Shown: positions 41,407 to 51,209 of the stretch, piece after piece
How positions within the stretch are numbered: the stretch's first letter is position 1
How the letters are laid out: each line of letters begins with the position of its first letter
Assembly (NCBI RefSeq): GCF_019801215.1
Contig: NZ_JAHVJO010000002.1
Span: 124,001 to 188,000 of the forward strand
Source: Fictibacillus nanhaiensis
GTDB lineage: Bacteria > Bacillota > Bacilli > Bacillales > Fictibacillaceae
DNA length: 64,000 nucleotides
Direction of reading: 5' to 3'
The notes under the pieces: model-generated
What the model saw: the letters and a program-made list of their open reading frames with translations, nothing else
Database searches by the model: none
What the model was told of the DNA's origin: nothing
Translations under genes and position numbers: made by a program

Positions 41407-41922
41407 CTATTTGCTTTCCGCTTCCCTCTTTGACCGTTCTTCTTTTGTATAAATAACCTGCATCGGATTTCCGCCAACGAAAGATCCATCAGGAACATTT
41501 TTATGAACGAGTGTACCTGCGGAGACAATCGCGCCATCGCCGATTCTTACACCGGGAAGGATCGTAGAATTGGCTCCGATCATCACATCATTACCAACAA
41601 TAACGTCACCGAGCCGATACTCATGGATCAAATATTCATGAGCAAGAATTGTCGTGTTGTAGCCGATCACACAGTTCTTACCAACGGAAATACGTTCAGG
41701 ATACATAATATCTGGCATCACCATGAGCGCAAAGGCTGTTCCTTCTCCAACTTTCATCTTTAGAAAAGTGCGATACAACCAGTTTTTCATCGGTAAAAAA
41801 GGGGTATAGCGGGCGATTTGAATCGTGATAAAATTTTTGACAACTTTCAAGAATGGTACAGTATCATAAACTTGGTACAACGAGTTCCTGCCTTTTACAG
41901 GATAACGCTCAGTATCACGCAC
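41407..41922 (-). CDS. yvoF: Left-handed beta-helix acyltransferase, YvoF type
   Basis: A 171-residue acyltransferase with the hexapeptide-repeat LbetaH fold (VGKNCVIGYNTTILAHEYLI, VIVGNDVMIGANSTILPGVR, IGDGAIVSAGTLVHKNVPDG) and a helical N-terminal part. It probably transfers an acetyl or other acyl group to a small molecule; B. subtilis YvoF occupies the same place after ppaX and has no proven substrate. Its start is one base after the ppaX stop, so the genes are coupled. Confidence 0.87.
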   Translation of the reverse strand: MRDTERYPVKGRNSLYQVYDTVPFLKVVKNFITIQIARYTPFLPMKNWLYRTFLKMKVGEGTAFALMVMPDIMYPERISVGKNCVIGYNTTILAHEYLIHEYRLGDVIVGNDVMIGANSTILPGVRIGDGAIVSAGTLVHKNVPDGSFVGGNPMQVIYTKEERSKREAESK

Positions 41923-42564
41923 TTATCTCTCCCCTAAAACATCCAGCAAATCCGTCATTTCGTTAAGCATATAATCAGGATTAAACTGCTGCAAATAATC
42001 ATTTCCCCGAATCGTCCAAGAAACTCCTGCTGTTTGTGTTCCTGCATTTTGTCCCGCAAGAATGTCATACTTGCTGTCGCCGACCATGATTGCTCTCTCT
42101 GGAGTTGATCCCAGCAACCTTAGGGCTCTTTGAACCGGTTCTGGGTCAGGCTTCGCTTTTTCTACGTCATCAAGCGTTACAACGGTTTGGAAGAACGGCT
42201 CTAGACCAACTAGCTTTAAGCCCATCTTAACGGTATTTCTCATTTTAGTTGTTACGATTCCCAATTTGTAACCCTTTTTATACAATTCTTCTACCGTTTC
42301 AAAAACTCCTTCAAACTCTGTTACAAGATCATCATGGTTGGAAATATTGTGTTCACGGTAAGTTTGCACTAGATCTTGCACACGATCTTTGTCAAACTGT
42401 TCCATCGTTTCAAGGAGAGGCATCCCCATTAACGGCAAAATATGTTCACGATGGTATTGTTCAGGAAAATATTTGTTTAGCGTATATAGGAAGGAAGCAA
42501 TGATTAGTTCATTCGTATTGATCAGCGTTCCATCCAGATCAAATAGTATGGTGTCCCGTTTCAT
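41923..42564 (-). CDS. ppaX: Pyrophosphatase PpaX
   Basis: A 213-residue HAD-superfamily phosphatase. Motif I is FDLDGTLINTNELI, motif II lies in LGIVTTK, and motif III with IV is ERAIMVGDSKYDILAGQNAG. PpaX hydrolyses the inorganic pyrophosphate released when HprK dephosphorylates seryl-phosphorylated HPr and Crh, so it removes a product that would block the reaction. Location four genes from hprK supports the assignment over other HAD phosphatases such as Gph. Its start overlaps the yvoD stop by 26 bp. Confidence 0.93.
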   Translation of the reverse strand: MKRDTILFDLDGTLINTNELIIASFLYTLNKYFPEQYHREHILPLMGMPLLETMEQFDKDRVQDLVQTYREHNISNHDDLVTEFEGVFETVEELYKKGYKLGIVTTKMRNTVKMGLKLVGLEPFFQTVVTLDDVEKAKPDPEPVQRALRLLGSTPERAIMVGDSKYDILAGQNAGTQTAGVSWTIRGNDYLQQFNPDYMLNEMTDLLDVLGER

Positions 42565-43507
42565 GTTGTGATTCCTCTCTTGTTAGTCTATTTTTTCGTT
42601 CCACCTGATTCCAGACATAAGCGACTAGCATCGTGAGAACGATCGCTGTAACCAGCCGTATGATGAGAAGCGGCATAACCGGAATACCGAGCGGAACAAA
42701 TATCAATGTATCTTCGACAACGGCATGGCAGCTTACTAGAAAAATAAAGGCGAGATACAGATCTTTTTTTGATACGCCATCTTCTTTTGCTGCCTGCATC
42801 ATAACGCCAGCTCCGTATGCCAGACCGATTGTGAGTCCTGCCGCCATCGTCATGGAGGTGTTTTCCTTCATCCCTAGAAGTTTCATAGCAGGTGCCATCC
42901 AGTTGGAAAACTTGTTCAGCCACCCATTATCTTTTAAATATTGCATGATAATCATGAGCGGAATAACGATGAGTGCAATCTGCAAGATTCCAAGTGAAGC
43001 TTTTTCAAAAGCCACTAATGTAATTTCTCCCCAGCCACTAGGAGCTACTTCGGGCTGTGAAATAAAACCGTATTGCGCTTTTTCCGTTCCGCCATCCCAA
43101 AAAAGGTTGATCATAAAAGCAGAAAACAGTGCCAATCCGATTCGAACGAGCAGAATCACCCATAATTTTATGCCGACGCTCGCTGCAACTCCTGATTCAA
43201 TAAAAAGATTATGGGAGAACGACAGCATAACAGCCAGAATAAAAACGTCCTGAACGGTTAACGAATCAAGAGTCAATATCCCGCCTATTCCCGCATAGAG
43301 GTTAAGAAAATTTCCAAGCACGAGCGGAATCGCCGCTTCCCCTGGCAAGCCGATCCATTTCATAGCAGGAGAAATCGCAGAAATCAGCCAATCCAATACA
43401 GGTGTGTGGCTTAATAAGGTAATGATTAATGTTACGGGAAAAATAATCTTTCCAAGCGTCCAAGTGGTTTTTAGTCCTGCGAGTGTTCCTTTTTTTAACG
43501 TTTCCAC
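42539..43507 (-). CDS. yvoD: Nucleoside recognition domain membrane protein, YvoD type
   Basis: A 322-residue integral membrane protein with about 8 hydrophobic helices and two nucleoside recognition (Gate) domains. The characteristic first-half segment is GLPGEAAIPLVLGNFLNLYAG and the second GMKENTSMTMAAGLTIGLAYG. The transported or sensed molecule is not known. A GTG start at 43507 follows GGGAGG by about 10 nt. It sits between lgt and ppaX as in several Bacillus species. A 26-bp overlap with ppaX suggests coupled translation. Confidence 0.85.
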   Translation of the reverse strand: METLKKGTLAGLKTTWTLGKIIFPVTLIITLLSHTPVLDWLISAISPAMKWIGLPGEAAIPLVLGNFLNLYAGIGGILTLDSLTVQDVFILAVMLSFSHNLFIESGVAASVGIKLWVILLVRIGLALFSAFMINLFWDGGTEKAQYGFISQPEVAPSGWGEITLVAFEKASLGILQIALIVIPLMIIMQYLKDNGWLNKFSNWMAPAMKLLGMKENTSMTMAAGLTIGLAYGAGVMMQAAKEDGVSKKDLYLAFIFLVSCHAVVEDTLIFVPLGIPVMPLLIIRLVTAIVLTMLVAYVWNQVERKNRLTREESQHETGHHTI

Positions 43508-43523
43508 TTTTCATTCGCCTCCC

Positions 43524-44336
43524 TTAGCTTTCCAGATATCGTTTTTCAGCCAATCCTGCTTTTCTTCGGTAGATCCAAATCACTATAGCCGCTAGAATCC
43601 ACACTAAGCTCATCACTTGAGCAATGCGAAGCGACTCTGTAAGCATCAAGCTGTCTGTACGCAAGCCTTCGATAAAGAAACGGCCGACAGAATACCAGAT
43701 CAGATACGATAAAAACAGTTCCCCTCTATGCAGGTTCACTCTGCGTAAAAACAGTAAGAAGATAACGCCCAATAGATTCCAAAGTGATTCGTAGAGAAAA
43801 GTCGGATGATAATAAACGCCATCAATATACATTTGGTTAACGATAAAGTCTGGCAGCATCAGCGATTCCAAAAAGTCTCGGGTTACTGGTCCACCATGCG
43901 CTTCTTGGTTCATGAAGTTGCCCCAGCGCCCAATCGCCTGACCGAGCAAGATGCTAGGTGCTGCAATATCAACAATTTTCCAAAAAGATATACCTTTTCT
44001 TTTTGAAAAGATTAGAGCTGTTAAAAAGGATCCAAGCAACGCCCCATGAATGGCAATACCGCCCTCCCAGACCGCTAAAATCTTGCCTGGATGGTCTTTA
44101 TAAAAATCCCACTCAAACGCAACATAATAAAGCCTTGCACACAGAATGGCAACAGGTACTGCTATCATCACCCCGTCAACAAACGTATCTTTTGCAAGAC
44201 CGCGACGCTCTGATTCCCGAATGGCAAGCCAAAGCCCAAGTAAAGCTCCTAAACCAATGATGAGTCCATACCAATAGATCGTTAATGGGCCAAGTTCCAA
44301 AGCCACACGATCTAACGGTTGTATTGTCTGTTCCAA
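43524..44336 (-). CDS. lgt: Phosphatidylglycerol-prolipoprotein diacylglyceryl transferase
   Basis: A 270-residue polytopic membrane enzyme with seven helices. It transfers diacylglycerol from phosphatidylglycerol to the lipobox Cys of prelipoproteins. The Lgt signature [13 protein letters not shown] (about residues 136-148), the essential His-containing [10 protein letters not shown] and the late RREL-like [15 protein letters not shown] are present. The frame opens with TTG at 44336, about 8 nt after GGAAG. It is 22 bp downstream of hprK, as in Bacillus and Staphylococcus. Confidence 0.96.
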   Translation of the reverse strand: MEQTIQPLDRVALELGPLTIYWYGLIIGLGALLGLWLAIRESERRGLAKDTFVDGVMIAVPVAILCARLYYVAFEWDFYKDHPGKILAVWEGGIAIHGALLGSFLTALIFSKRKGISFWKIVDIAAPSILLGQAIGRWGNFMNQEAHGGPVTRDFLESLMLPDFIVNQMYIDGVYYHPTFLYESLWNLLGVIFLLFLRRVNLHRGELFLSYLIWYSVGRFFIEGLRTDSLMLTESLRIAQVMSLVWILAAIVIWIYRRKAGLAEKRYLES

Positions 44337-44358
44337 AGTCTACACTTCCTTTTCCTTC

Positions 44359-45294
44359 TTATAAGTCTTCTTCATCTCCAGCTTCAATTACATCTGTTAA
44401 ACGTTCTGAAAACTGCTGGGCAGCATTCATGCCCATCCGCTTCAGACGGAAATTCATCGCCGCTACCTCGATAATAACCGCCAAGTTTCGTCCAGGACGA
44501 ACTGGAATCGTAAGAATTGGAATCTCTGTATCAATAATTTTGGTTGTCTCTTCTTCCAATCCTAGTCGGTCATATACTTTTTTAGAATCCCAAACTTCCA
44601 GATTCATAACAATCGCAATTTTTTTGTAATTGCGGATCGCTCCTGCTCCAAACAGCGTCATAACGTTAATTATACCAAGTCCTCTGATTTCTAAAAGATG
44701 CTGAATAAGCTCTGGTGCACTTCCAATCAGTGTATCTTCATCTTCTTGACGAATCTCTACTGAATCATCGGCAACAAGTCGATGGCCGCGTTTTACGAGT
44801 TCAAGAGCGGTCTCACTTTTTCCGACTCCCGAGTTCCCTGTAATCAGCACACCGATGCCATAAATATCTACAAGCACACCATGCTTAGCTGTCGTTGGTG
44901 CAAGACGGCTCTCTAAAAAGTTAGTGATTCGGCTCGAAAGACGTGTTGTGGTCACAGGTGAACGCATGATGGGCACGCCTGTCTTATGAGAAGCTTTTAA
45001 CAATTCTTTAGGCACTTCGATATCACGGGAAACAATGATACCAGGAGTTTCATCTGTACAAAGCATACTGAGTCTTTCCATCCTTGTTTCGGGGTTCAAT
45101 TCTGAGACAAAGGAAAGCTCTGTTTTTCCTAACAACTGAAGCCGTTCAGCTGGATAAAACGTAAAATACCCCGCCATCTCAAGACCAGGGCGTGAAATAT
45201 CACTCGTGCGTATCGTGCGGTGAATGCCTTCCTCACCGCTGACGAGTTCTAATTGAAACTTGCTGATTAATTCATGAATATGTACCTTCGCCAT
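44359..45294 (-). CDS. hprK: HPr kinase/phosphorylase
   Basis: A 311-residue bifunctional enzyme from ATG 45294, which follows AAGGAGGACCCT. The N-terminal domain is of the MurF-like type. The C-terminal domain holds the P-loop [14 protein letters not shown] (about 152-165), and the HprK signature [20 protein letters not shown]. HprK phosphorylates Ser 46 of HPr and Crh with ATP or pyrophosphate when fructose-1,6-bisphosphate is high, and dephosphorylates them when phosphate is high, so it sets carbon catabolite control. Operon order hprK-lgt-yvoD-ppaX-yvoF. Confidence 0.97.
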   Translation of the reverse strand: MAKVHIHELISKFQLELVSGEEGIHRTIRTSDISRPGLEMAGYFTFYPAERLQLLGKTELSFVSELNPETRMERLSMLCTDETPGIIVSRDIEVPKELLKASHKTGVPIMRSPVTTTRLSSRITNFLESRLAPTTAKHGVLVDIYGIGVLITGNSGVGKSETALELVKRGHRLVADDSVEIRQEDEDTLIGSAPELIQHLLEIRGLGIINVMTLFGAGAIRNYKKIAIVMNLEVWDSKKVYDRLGLEEETTKIIDTEIPILTIPVRPGRNLAVIIEVAAMNFRLKRMGMNAAQQFSERLTDVIEAGDEEDL

Positions 45295-45372
45295 AGGGTC
45301 CTCCTTGACATTTTTCAATGACTCTATTGTATCACTTCAACACTATATTAACCAAAAGGGAGAATCGGTCTT

Positions 45373-45876
45373 TTAATTGTCTATCGTCCAACCGTAAACT
45401 TGAACAGGAATCGTATTAAAAGAGGTGTCTTTTTCTAAACGCATTCCTAATTTTCTAGCTACATTTACTGATCTTTCGTTTTCCTGTTGAATGAGACAAA
45501 TAAGGCGTGTGAGATGTAGTTCTTCTATAGCATAGTTTTTGAAGAAAACAGCTGCTTCTGTTGCGTAGCCTTTTCCCCAATATTCTTTTGAAAGCCAAAA
45601 GCCAATTTCAAATTCTTTTCGTCCATCTACCACTTGTTGGATTACCCCTGCATGGCCTATGGGTTTTTCAGATTCTTTATGAATCATCAAATAAAGGCCT
45701 CGTCCATCTCGATAGCCGGGCAGGAGCCATTCTTGAAAACTCTTTAACGCTTCTTCCGTTGAACGTGTTGTTCCTTTTCCAATGTACTGAACCACTTCTG
45801 GATCCCCCCATAATGAGGCGAAAAAAGGAAAATCATCGTTCTCATAAGGTCTAAAACAAAGCCGCTCTGTTTTCAT
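45373..45876 (-). CDS. GNAT family N-acetyltransferase, RimJ/RimL type
   Basis: A 167-residue GNAT of the RimJ/RimL-like group that modifies N-terminal amino groups or small amines. N-terminal TERLCFRPYENDDFP and motif A FWLSKEYWGKGYATEAAVFF (about 93-112) are typical, and ENERSVNVARKLGMRLEKD matches motif B. The actual substrate is unknown. It lies between the hprK operon and inhA on the same strand and has two terminators upstream. The start ATG 45876 follows GGGGGCAAG. Confidence 0.85.
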   Translation of the reverse strand: MKTERLCFRPYENDDFPFFASLWGDPEVVQYIGKGTTRSTEEALKSFQEWLLPGYRDGRGLYLMIHKESEKPIGHAGVIQQVVDGRKEFEIGFWLSKEYWGKGYATEAAVFFKNYAIEELHLTRLICLIQQENERSVNVARKLGMRLEKDTSFNTIPVQVYGWTIDN

Positions 45877-45904
45877 ACGTACTTGCCCCCTTCTTCAAGA
45901 AAAA

Positions 45905-45931
45905 AGACCGTTTGAAAAGGACAAACGGTCT
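45905..45931. terminator. Terminator-like hairpin upstream of the GNAT gene
   Basis: AGACCGTTTG and CAAACGGTCT form a perfect 10-bp stem. T-runs flank it on both strands (TTTTTTC on the minus strand and CGTTTTTTG on the plus). It acts as a second stop for inhA read-through or shields the GNAT gene. Confidence 0.82.
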
Positions 45932-46035
45932 CGTTTTTTGTATGATCTTATAGCTATTAAAATCTTATCATGTAAAGACCGTTTTTTCCTTGGTTTGTTA
46001 ACGGTTGTTTTAAAAATACGATTAATGGATTTAAA

Positions 46036-46065
46036 AAATACCTTTCGCAAAAGCGAAAGGTATTT
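46036..46065 (-). terminator. Terminator of inhA
   Basis: AAATACCTTTCGC and GCGAAAGGTATTT form a perfect 13-bp stem with a 4-nt loop and a following T-run on the minus strand. It lies 8 bp past the inhA stop. Confidence 0.88.
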
Positions 46066-46072
46066 GCAATCA

Positions 46073-48484
46073 TTACTTGTAGATGACGACTGCACCAACG
46101 GACTTATCTGATGCTTGTCCATTTACACGTACTTTAAGGCCATAATTTTCAATTTTACGCCCAGCGTCAGGCAAATACTTGTTCATGAAGGAATTGCTGT
46201 CATCAAATAGTGACACCGCCGGCTGACTAGCAAGTGATAATGTCTGTGTTGGATAAACTAAATCTAATCCAGAAGTCGGATTTAGACCAAACGCAGCATC
46301 CGCAATGTGGTAGCGCGTACTTGCTTTTATGCCCGTGCTCCAATTCAAGTCCGTATCAACGTGAGCATCAACTACTCCAAGGAATCCTTCACCAGGGTGA
46401 ATACCTGTCCAGTTATCCGTATATGTCGGATCAACATACCAAACGACTAATCCGCCATCATAGCTCATTAAGGTAGACCCACGACGAATATTCTTTAGAC
46501 CCATATCTACACCCGCATGATTTCTCCACTCTAATAAATAGTAGTGGTCGCTGTATTTGTTGCCATCGTTTTTCTCAAATCCTTTTAAATTGAATGAGCT
46601 AGCAGCTTCTGCACCATCTTCCATTAAAGTCTGGCCGTCTGCTACGACTTTAATATTATCTGCAAAGAATCCGATGTGGCTTGTACCCCAGTCCGTTGCA
46701 TAACGAAGGCGTAGCTTTATCTCTTTCCCTGCATACGCACTTAAATCAAATGTCTGTGCTTCCCATCCTTCAGAAGAACCGGTGAATCCTGGCATAGCAG
46801 TTAGAATAGTTGGGTAGCCCTGTGGTACAACATCTGAACGCGTATTTTGGTTGCCAACAGATTTCCAAGTAGAACCTTTATCGGTTGAAACTTGTACGAA
46901 AGCAAAATCCCATTGCTCCTCAATATCATACCAAGCATCGAAAGTTAATGTAGCCGAATTCTTTCCAGTCAAATTAACATCAGTTACCATTTGGTTATCT
47001 ATCTCATCCTGTTGTCCGCCCCAGTATTGATAAGAACCGGCTTTAGGAGTATTTACAGGTGTTGTCTTTTGCGGAAGATTGACTTGAACAGCTTGGTTGT
47101 TTTGACCGTTTGGTGAGTTTGCCTGATCAAGTAAAAACTGTGTTCCTTTTGAAGAAACATCCTCCCAGTTAACTGCTGTTGGCGTTGTCCAGTTTCCGCC
47201 TAGAGACGATTGTAAGAATGACTTTGCCCATGGAGAGAATCCGGTCGGCTCAGTACCGCCAATCTTCCCTGCCCAAGATCCACTCGACATGATCGACCAA
47301 TACCCTACTGCTTCACCAGCTCCAGAGTAGATCGTATCATATTCATCTGGAAGACCAAGATCATGGCCATATTCATGTGCGAATACACCAGTCGCACCAT
47401 CTTCCGGCATCATGGTGTAGTCATAGAATCCTGGCTTGCCTTTCGGGTTTTGGAATGTAAAATCAAAACCATCTTCATCAACAAACTTTGCAGATCGATG
47501 AGACCAAATGGCATTATCACCAAGTGAACCACCACCTGCTTCTTGGCCAACACCAGAGTGAATAATCATTAAGTGATCAACAAGTCCATCGCTTTCAAGT
47601 TTATTTCCGTCCCCATCAAAATCATGTGGATCTTCCACATCATAGTTTTCTAGTGGAACTCCTGCGGCAACTGCAGCTCTATAAGCATCAACGACAAGCT
47701 GCTTTGAACCTCCAGGAGTTACGTTGTCATGTCCGCCAGTTTTTTTATCAGCGCCATAATATGCTGCTGTTCCTGGTACTTTTAGCCATCCGTAAGCGTT
47801 ACCCTTAACAGAATATGTACCGCCAGATTGCTGTTCATAGTATTGCTTCATCGAAACAAAATTTTCACCGTTCGGACCTTTCACACCGTTTTTACCAAAA
47901 ATCATATCTTCATAGTGTGAGAGTGGATAATCACTATAGTAGTTATTTGTTTCTTCAGGTTTAATGTTATTGTGAGCATAATCAGAGTACTCAACTGCCA
48001 GAACAAGGACGTTATCTTCACGTACGGATCCTGTATACGGCGTTTCTTTTACAGAATCAGGCTGTTTCTTATAATGCCCCTTCTTTTTTCCGTTCCCGTT
48101 TAATAGGCCGTTGTTAAATCCTTTAAACTCACGCTGTTTTTGTGCCTGTGAAGCTTTTACCTTTGGTTCAAGTGGATCATTGCCCTTAGCTTCCGTATCT
48201 TTTCCTTTTAGTTCAAGATAGTGATGAAAAGCTTCTTCCTTTTCTTTTGCAGAAGCTTTCTCAGAAATGACACCACGTTTAATCAATGATTCTATTACTC
48301 TATCTTCATTCACAATGGCAAGATCTAGTCCAGAATGTGAATGATTGTGCTTTACCTTTCTTACCTCTTCTAATGCTGTTTGTGCCTTAACATCTATTGT
48401 CCCTGCAATCAAGGATGATGATGCTAGTCCAATTGACAAACTAGTTGCTAGCAGGGTCTTTCCCCAAGTCTTCCTTTTCCCCAA
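46073..48484 (-). CDS. inhA: Secreted M6 metalloprotease, immune inhibitor A type
   Basis: An 803-residue secreted zinc protease of peptidase family M6. A signal peptide occupies about residues 1-33 (KTWGKTLLATSLSIGLASSS, cleavage near VKAQ). A propeptide region follows, then the catalytic domain with zinc motif HEYGHDLGLPDEYD and the downstream Met-turn region (YWSIMSSGSWAG). The C-terminal part holds a MAM-like/immunoglobulin-like beta region with FDAWYDIEEQWDFAFVQVS. InhA-type enzymes degrade antimicrobial peptides and extracellular proteins in Bacillus cereus. No pathogenicity is implied here. It is monocistronic with its own terminators. Confidence 0.93.
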   Translation of the reverse strand: MGKRKTWGKTLLATSLSIGLASSSLIAGTIDVKAQTALEEVRKVKHNHSHSGLDLAIVNEDRVIESLIKRGVISEKASAKEKEEAFHHYLELKGKDTEAKGNDPLEPKVKASQAQKQREFKGFNNGLLNGNGKKKGHYKKQPDSVKETPYTGSVREDNVLVLAVEYSDYAHNNIKPEETNNYYSDYPLSHYEDMIFGKNGVKGPNGENFVSMKQYYEQQSGGTYSVKGNAYGWLKVPGTAAYYGADKKTGGHDNVTPGGSKQLVVDAYRAAVAAGVPLENYDVEDPHDFDGDGNKLESDGLVDHLMIIHSGVGQEAGGGSLGDNAIWSHRSAKFVDEDGFDFTFQNPKGKPGFYDYTMMPEDGATGVFAHEYGHDLGLPDEYDTIYSGAGEAVGYWSIMSSGSWAGKIGGTEPTGFSPWAKSFLQSSLGGNWTTPTAVNWEDVSSKGTQFLLDQANSPNGQNNQAVQVNLPQKTTPVNTPKAGSYQYWGGQQDEIDNQMVTDVNLTGKNSATLTFDAWYDIEEQWDFAFVQVSTDKGSTWKSVGNQNTRSDVVPQGYPTILTAMPGFTGSSEGWEAQTFDLSAYAGKEIKLRLRYATDWGTSHIGFFADNIKVVADGQTLMEDGAEAASSFNLKGFEKNDGNKYSDHYYLLEWRNHAGVDMGLKNIRRGSTLMSYDGGLVVWYVDPTYTDNWTGIHPGEGFLGVVDAHVDTDLNWSTGIKASTRYHIADAAFGLNPTSGLDLVYPTQTLSLASQPAVSLFDDSNSFMNKYLPDAGRKIENYGLKVRVNGQASDKSVGAVVIYK

Positions 48485-48649
48485 AACTACCCCTCCTGAT
48501 TGAATAGTATTAATATTCTGATTTTGTTGCCACTAAAATGTACCATATTGCCCAAAATATGAAATTAGACTTTTGTACTAATAAGTAGTATTCATAATAG
48601 TTCTTTGTGTTTATTTTTAATAGCAAAATATTGCTTTTTCCCTAAAAAA

Positions 48650-48676
48650 AACACCTCTTTTACAAAGAGATGTGTT
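48650..48676 (-). terminator. Terminator of the yvl cluster
   Basis: ACACATCTCTTT and AAAGAGGTGT pair around a short loop, followed by TTTTTTTAGGG on the minus strand, about 10 bp past the yvlD stop. Confidence 0.82.
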
Positions 48677-48685
48677 AAAAATTGA

Positions 48686-49054
48686 TTATCTTTTTTTCCT
48701 TTTCTTTAACGGTTCCAAAATAAAAGTAGTAAGGAACATATGGAGTAATGATATGATGACAGCTGCCAGAAGCGCCATTCCAAATCCGTCAATGTTGAAT
48801 GACTCTCCCATTAGTTCTGCTGTTAACGATAACAACGCAGCATTTATTACGATGAGGAACAGCCCCAATGAGATAATCGTCACCGGCAATGTCAACAACA
48901 CAAGAATTGGTTTTAAAAAAACATTAAAAAGGGACAATAACACACTCGCTAAAAGGGCAGCACTTATATTCTCGATATGAAATCCTTCAAAGTAACCTGC
49001 AACTACCATTAGCGCAATTGTATTAATGATGAAAGAAGCGATCCAGCTTTTCAT
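48686..49054 (-). CDS. yvlD: Phage holin family 4-like membrane protein YvlD
   Basis: A 122-residue integral membrane protein with four hydrophobic helices (about 6-23, 29-47, 52-76, 88-112), matching the DUF360/phage holin family 4-like YvlD of B. subtilis. Its biochemical role is unknown. It is the last gene of yvlA-like-yvlB-yvlC-yvlD and its start abuts the yvlC stop with no gap. The C-terminus ends with KKRKKR, probably on the cytoplasmic side. Confidence 0.88.
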   Translation of the reverse strand: MKSWIASFIINTIALMVVAGYFEGFHIENISAALLASVLLSLFNVFLKPILVLLTLPVTIISLGLFLIVINAALLSLTAELMGESFNIDGFGMALLAAVIISLLHMFLTTFILEPLKKRKKR

Positions 49055-49246
49055 TTAGACGTCGCTGTCCTCAGGCATGACCGCCAATGCAATAAAATAG
49101 ACAAGTCCTACCGGGATAACCGCGGTAAAAATAGCAAGCGCCACCGTTCCAAGGCGAACGACAGTTGGATCCACGTTGATATACTCCGCAATCCCTCCAC
49201 AAACACCTGATATTTTAGGATCATTTGATCGTTTAAGTTTTTTCAT
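49055..49246 (-). CDS. yvlC: PspC domain protein YvlC
   Basis: A 63-residue PspC-domain membrane protein. The N-terminal [20 protein letters not shown] and one hydrophobic span (about 34-56) match stand-alone PspC/YvlC proteins, which in proteobacteria link phage-shock sensing to the membrane. In Bacillus the yvl cluster is part of the cell-envelope stress response through LiaI-like factors and SigW, but no SigW promoter was verified here. It lies 15 bp after yvlB. Confidence 0.9.
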   Translation of the reverse strand: MKKLKRSNDPKISGVCGGIAEYINVDPTVVRLGTVALAIFTAVIPVGLVYFIALAVMPEDSDV

Positions 49247-49261
49247 GAATGTAAGTCACCC

Positions 49262-50332
49262 CTATTTTGCTTTTAACACCGTTACAGAACCTGTTTTTGC
49301 TTCTGCTTCGAGCTTAAAAGATGGCCAACTCGTGTCTTTATTTGCGATAAAAGAGAGAAATTTACGCGTAACTTCTTTCTTCTCTTCTCTTACTTCAAGA
49401 GCCTCAAAATCACAAACAAATCCGCCAACAATGGTTTTCAGCTGGGCATCAAGCTCTAGTGTCTCAGGAAATTCTGTTTCTATTTTCCCCGTTACCGTCT
49501 TAAATGATGCATACCCTTCAACAGGTGCTGCAAACCTGCAATAGATCGAACCATTGATCGTTTCAGAACGTACTTGTACTGCATCAACCGTCATGCGTAC
49601 TGGCCCGTTCATCGTTTCTGCTTCAACGTCTCTATATTGACAGTCTTTTAGCGTCAACGAACCATTGGCGGCAGTGGCTTTTATAGTTTGCCCTGAACAA
49701 TGATTAACGGCGATCGCACCAACGGTCGTTTTAACCGTTAACGTTTTTGCTTCACAATCACTTAATTTTACCGGTCCATTAAAGGTTGTAACTTTAATCT
49801 CTTCAAAAGAATTCTTAGGAATGGATATGACTGCATTTACTTTTTGATGCTTATTTCTCGAGTAGAAACGCATTTTCGTCGCATCACAATCATAGAACGT
49901 TTCATTTCTAAACTTCGTTTTCGCAGATGATCCTTCAGGCACTTTATAGACATGGGCATCACATTCGACCTGTACGTCCTTCCGATCCCAAGGCACGATT
50001 GTAACAGATCCGTTGTATACTTCAATATCCATCTCTTGAAACATCACATGACTGTCTTGAAAAACATAATGAACAGGTTCAGATGGCCCGAAGTTCAAGT
50101 CAAAATCAACCGTCTTAATCCGCTTAACAACACGGTCAAAGAATTTAGCTACTTTATAGCTGGAAGTTGGCAGTTTGACCGCTGTTGCCCCATTGACCGC
50201 TTTCTTTTTCAGGCTGAGTGACCCGATCTGCATTTTTTTCTTGTCGTTTAAAGCATATAGCAATTTTTCTGCTTCTTCTGCAGAAATCTTTCCTTCATTC
50301 AGCATGTTTAATATCATTTTCCGTTCTTCCAT
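49262..50332 (-). CDS. yvlB: DUF4097 putative adhesin-like protein YvlB
   Basis: A 356-residue protein. The first 45 residues are a SHOCT-like helical segment (ILNMLNEGKISAEEAEKLLY), and the rest forms a regular beta-solenoid of DUF4097 type (VYNGSVTIVPWDRKDVQVEC, TFNGPVKLSDCEAKTLTVKT, TMNGPVRMTVDAVQVRSETI). No signal peptide or transmembrane segment is seen, so it probably works at the inner face of the membrane, with YvlC and YvlD. AAAGGAGG precedes ATG 50332. Confidence 0.9.
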   Translation of the reverse strand: MEERKMILNMLNEGKISAEEAEKLLYALNDKKKMQIGSLSLKKKAVNGATAVKLPTSSYKVAKFFDRVVKRIKTVDFDLNFGPSEPVHYVFQDSHVMFQEMDIEVYNGSVTIVPWDRKDVQVECDAHVYKVPEGSSAKTKFRNETFYDCDATKMRFYSRNKHQKVNAVISIPKNSFEEIKVTTFNGPVKLSDCEAKTLTVKTTVGAIAVNHCSGQTIKATAANGSLTLKDCQYRDVEAETMNGPVRMTVDAVQVRSETINGSIYCRFAAPVEGYASFKTVTGKIETEFPETLELDAQLKTIVGGFVCDFEALEVREEKKEVTRKFLSFIANKDTSWPSFKLEAEAKTGSVTVLKAK

Positions 50333-50422
50333 GCAATTGACGCCTCCTTTGGGATTCCGTCACCGGCGCCGGCTGATTCTAAGGTGTCTGAGACTTTCCG
50401 GTATTACTTGTACAAAAAAGTT

Positions 50423-50725
50423 TTATGAAAGAATGACCTTTATTCCTTTAACCATATTCCAGATGGTCACAATTAATGTCAAAGTACCAAAAATGAGTGC
50501 ACTAAAGATGATCGCTGCTAAATGATATTGCGTTTCAAAAACAATAATAATTCCGAGCGGTATAGCGATAATAGGAAATAAATGCGATAAAAATGATTTT
50601 TTTGCATGTTCCATGACTTCTAAATCATCCACGACTAAATACACGATAATCGGGAAAAGGAACGGTGCGAAAAACAAACTAAAATAACACAAGGCAGATA
50701 TTAATTTTTTGGTGCTATCTTTCAT
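50423..50725 (-). CDS. Small multi-span membrane protein upstream of yvlB
   Basis: A 100-residue protein with three to four hydrophobic helices (about 8-30, 42-58, 63-92), of the DUF4870 kind in appearance. In B. subtilis the corresponding place upstream of yvlB is taken by YvlA, and this is probably its counterpart. ATG 50725 is chosen because AGGAGG lies 8 nt before it; a longer frame to 50788 has no ribosome site. Function unknown, possibly part of the yvl membrane-stress set. Confidence 0.72.
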   Translation of the reverse strand: MKDSTKKLISALCYFSLFFAPFLFPIIVYLVVDDLEVMEHAKKSFLSHLFPIIAIPLGIIIVFETQYHLAAIIFSALIFGTLTLIVTIWNMVKGIKVILS

Positions 50726-50903
50726 GAAACGAAACCTCCTGCTCTGAGTAAAAAAAGATGAACCACGATTTAGGCAAGCAAAAGGCATGTGCCTTTTTTA
50801 CTTCGACCCTTTCAAACAAACTTCCTTTCTCTCTAGACCTATTCGACATAACTTCTAAAATTCCGTATGATAGTGACAAAATCAGCAAAAGGAGCGAAAT
50901 TCG

Positions 50904-51104
50904 TTGAAAAATATCAAAACCTTAAAAGTTCTCTTTATATTCTTAACCACTCTCATGGTCGCTACCATGATTTTTGGTGTTATCACAAAGAATAGTATGG
51001 AACTTAAGGTGATTGACCGAGTCCTTGCAATCGGATTTGCATCGATTATGGTCGTCACTATCAATTATGTAATATACAAACTTCTTTCTAAGATATGGAA
51101 ATAA
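50904..51104 (+). CDS. Hypothetical small membrane protein, 66 residues
   Basis: Not recognised. Two hydrophobic helices (about residues 7-26 and 38-58) with basic ends (KNIKTLK at the start, KLLSKIWK at the end), so a small hairpin membrane protein with both ends in the cytoplasm. It starts with TTG at 50904 after AAAGGAG. It diverges from the yvl genes and precedes another short gene by 105 bp. Confidence 0.6.
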   Translation: MKNIKTLKVLFIFLTTLMVATMIFGVITKNSMELKVIDRVLAIGFASIMVVTINYVIYKLLSKIWK

Positions 51105-51209
51105 ATTCACTCATCTATTTTAAACGATTTTTGCGAATTTGAGGAGAAATTGTTTATATCTCATCCAGAAAAGGAAAGGTTACTACAAAAAGAACAGGAG
51201 TGATGTCTC

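Noticed and set aside
42633-43253. 206-residue frame on the plus strand
   Set aside because: It lies wholly antisense to yvoD; Ser/Ala/Ile-rich composition is typical of a shadow of a membrane gene.
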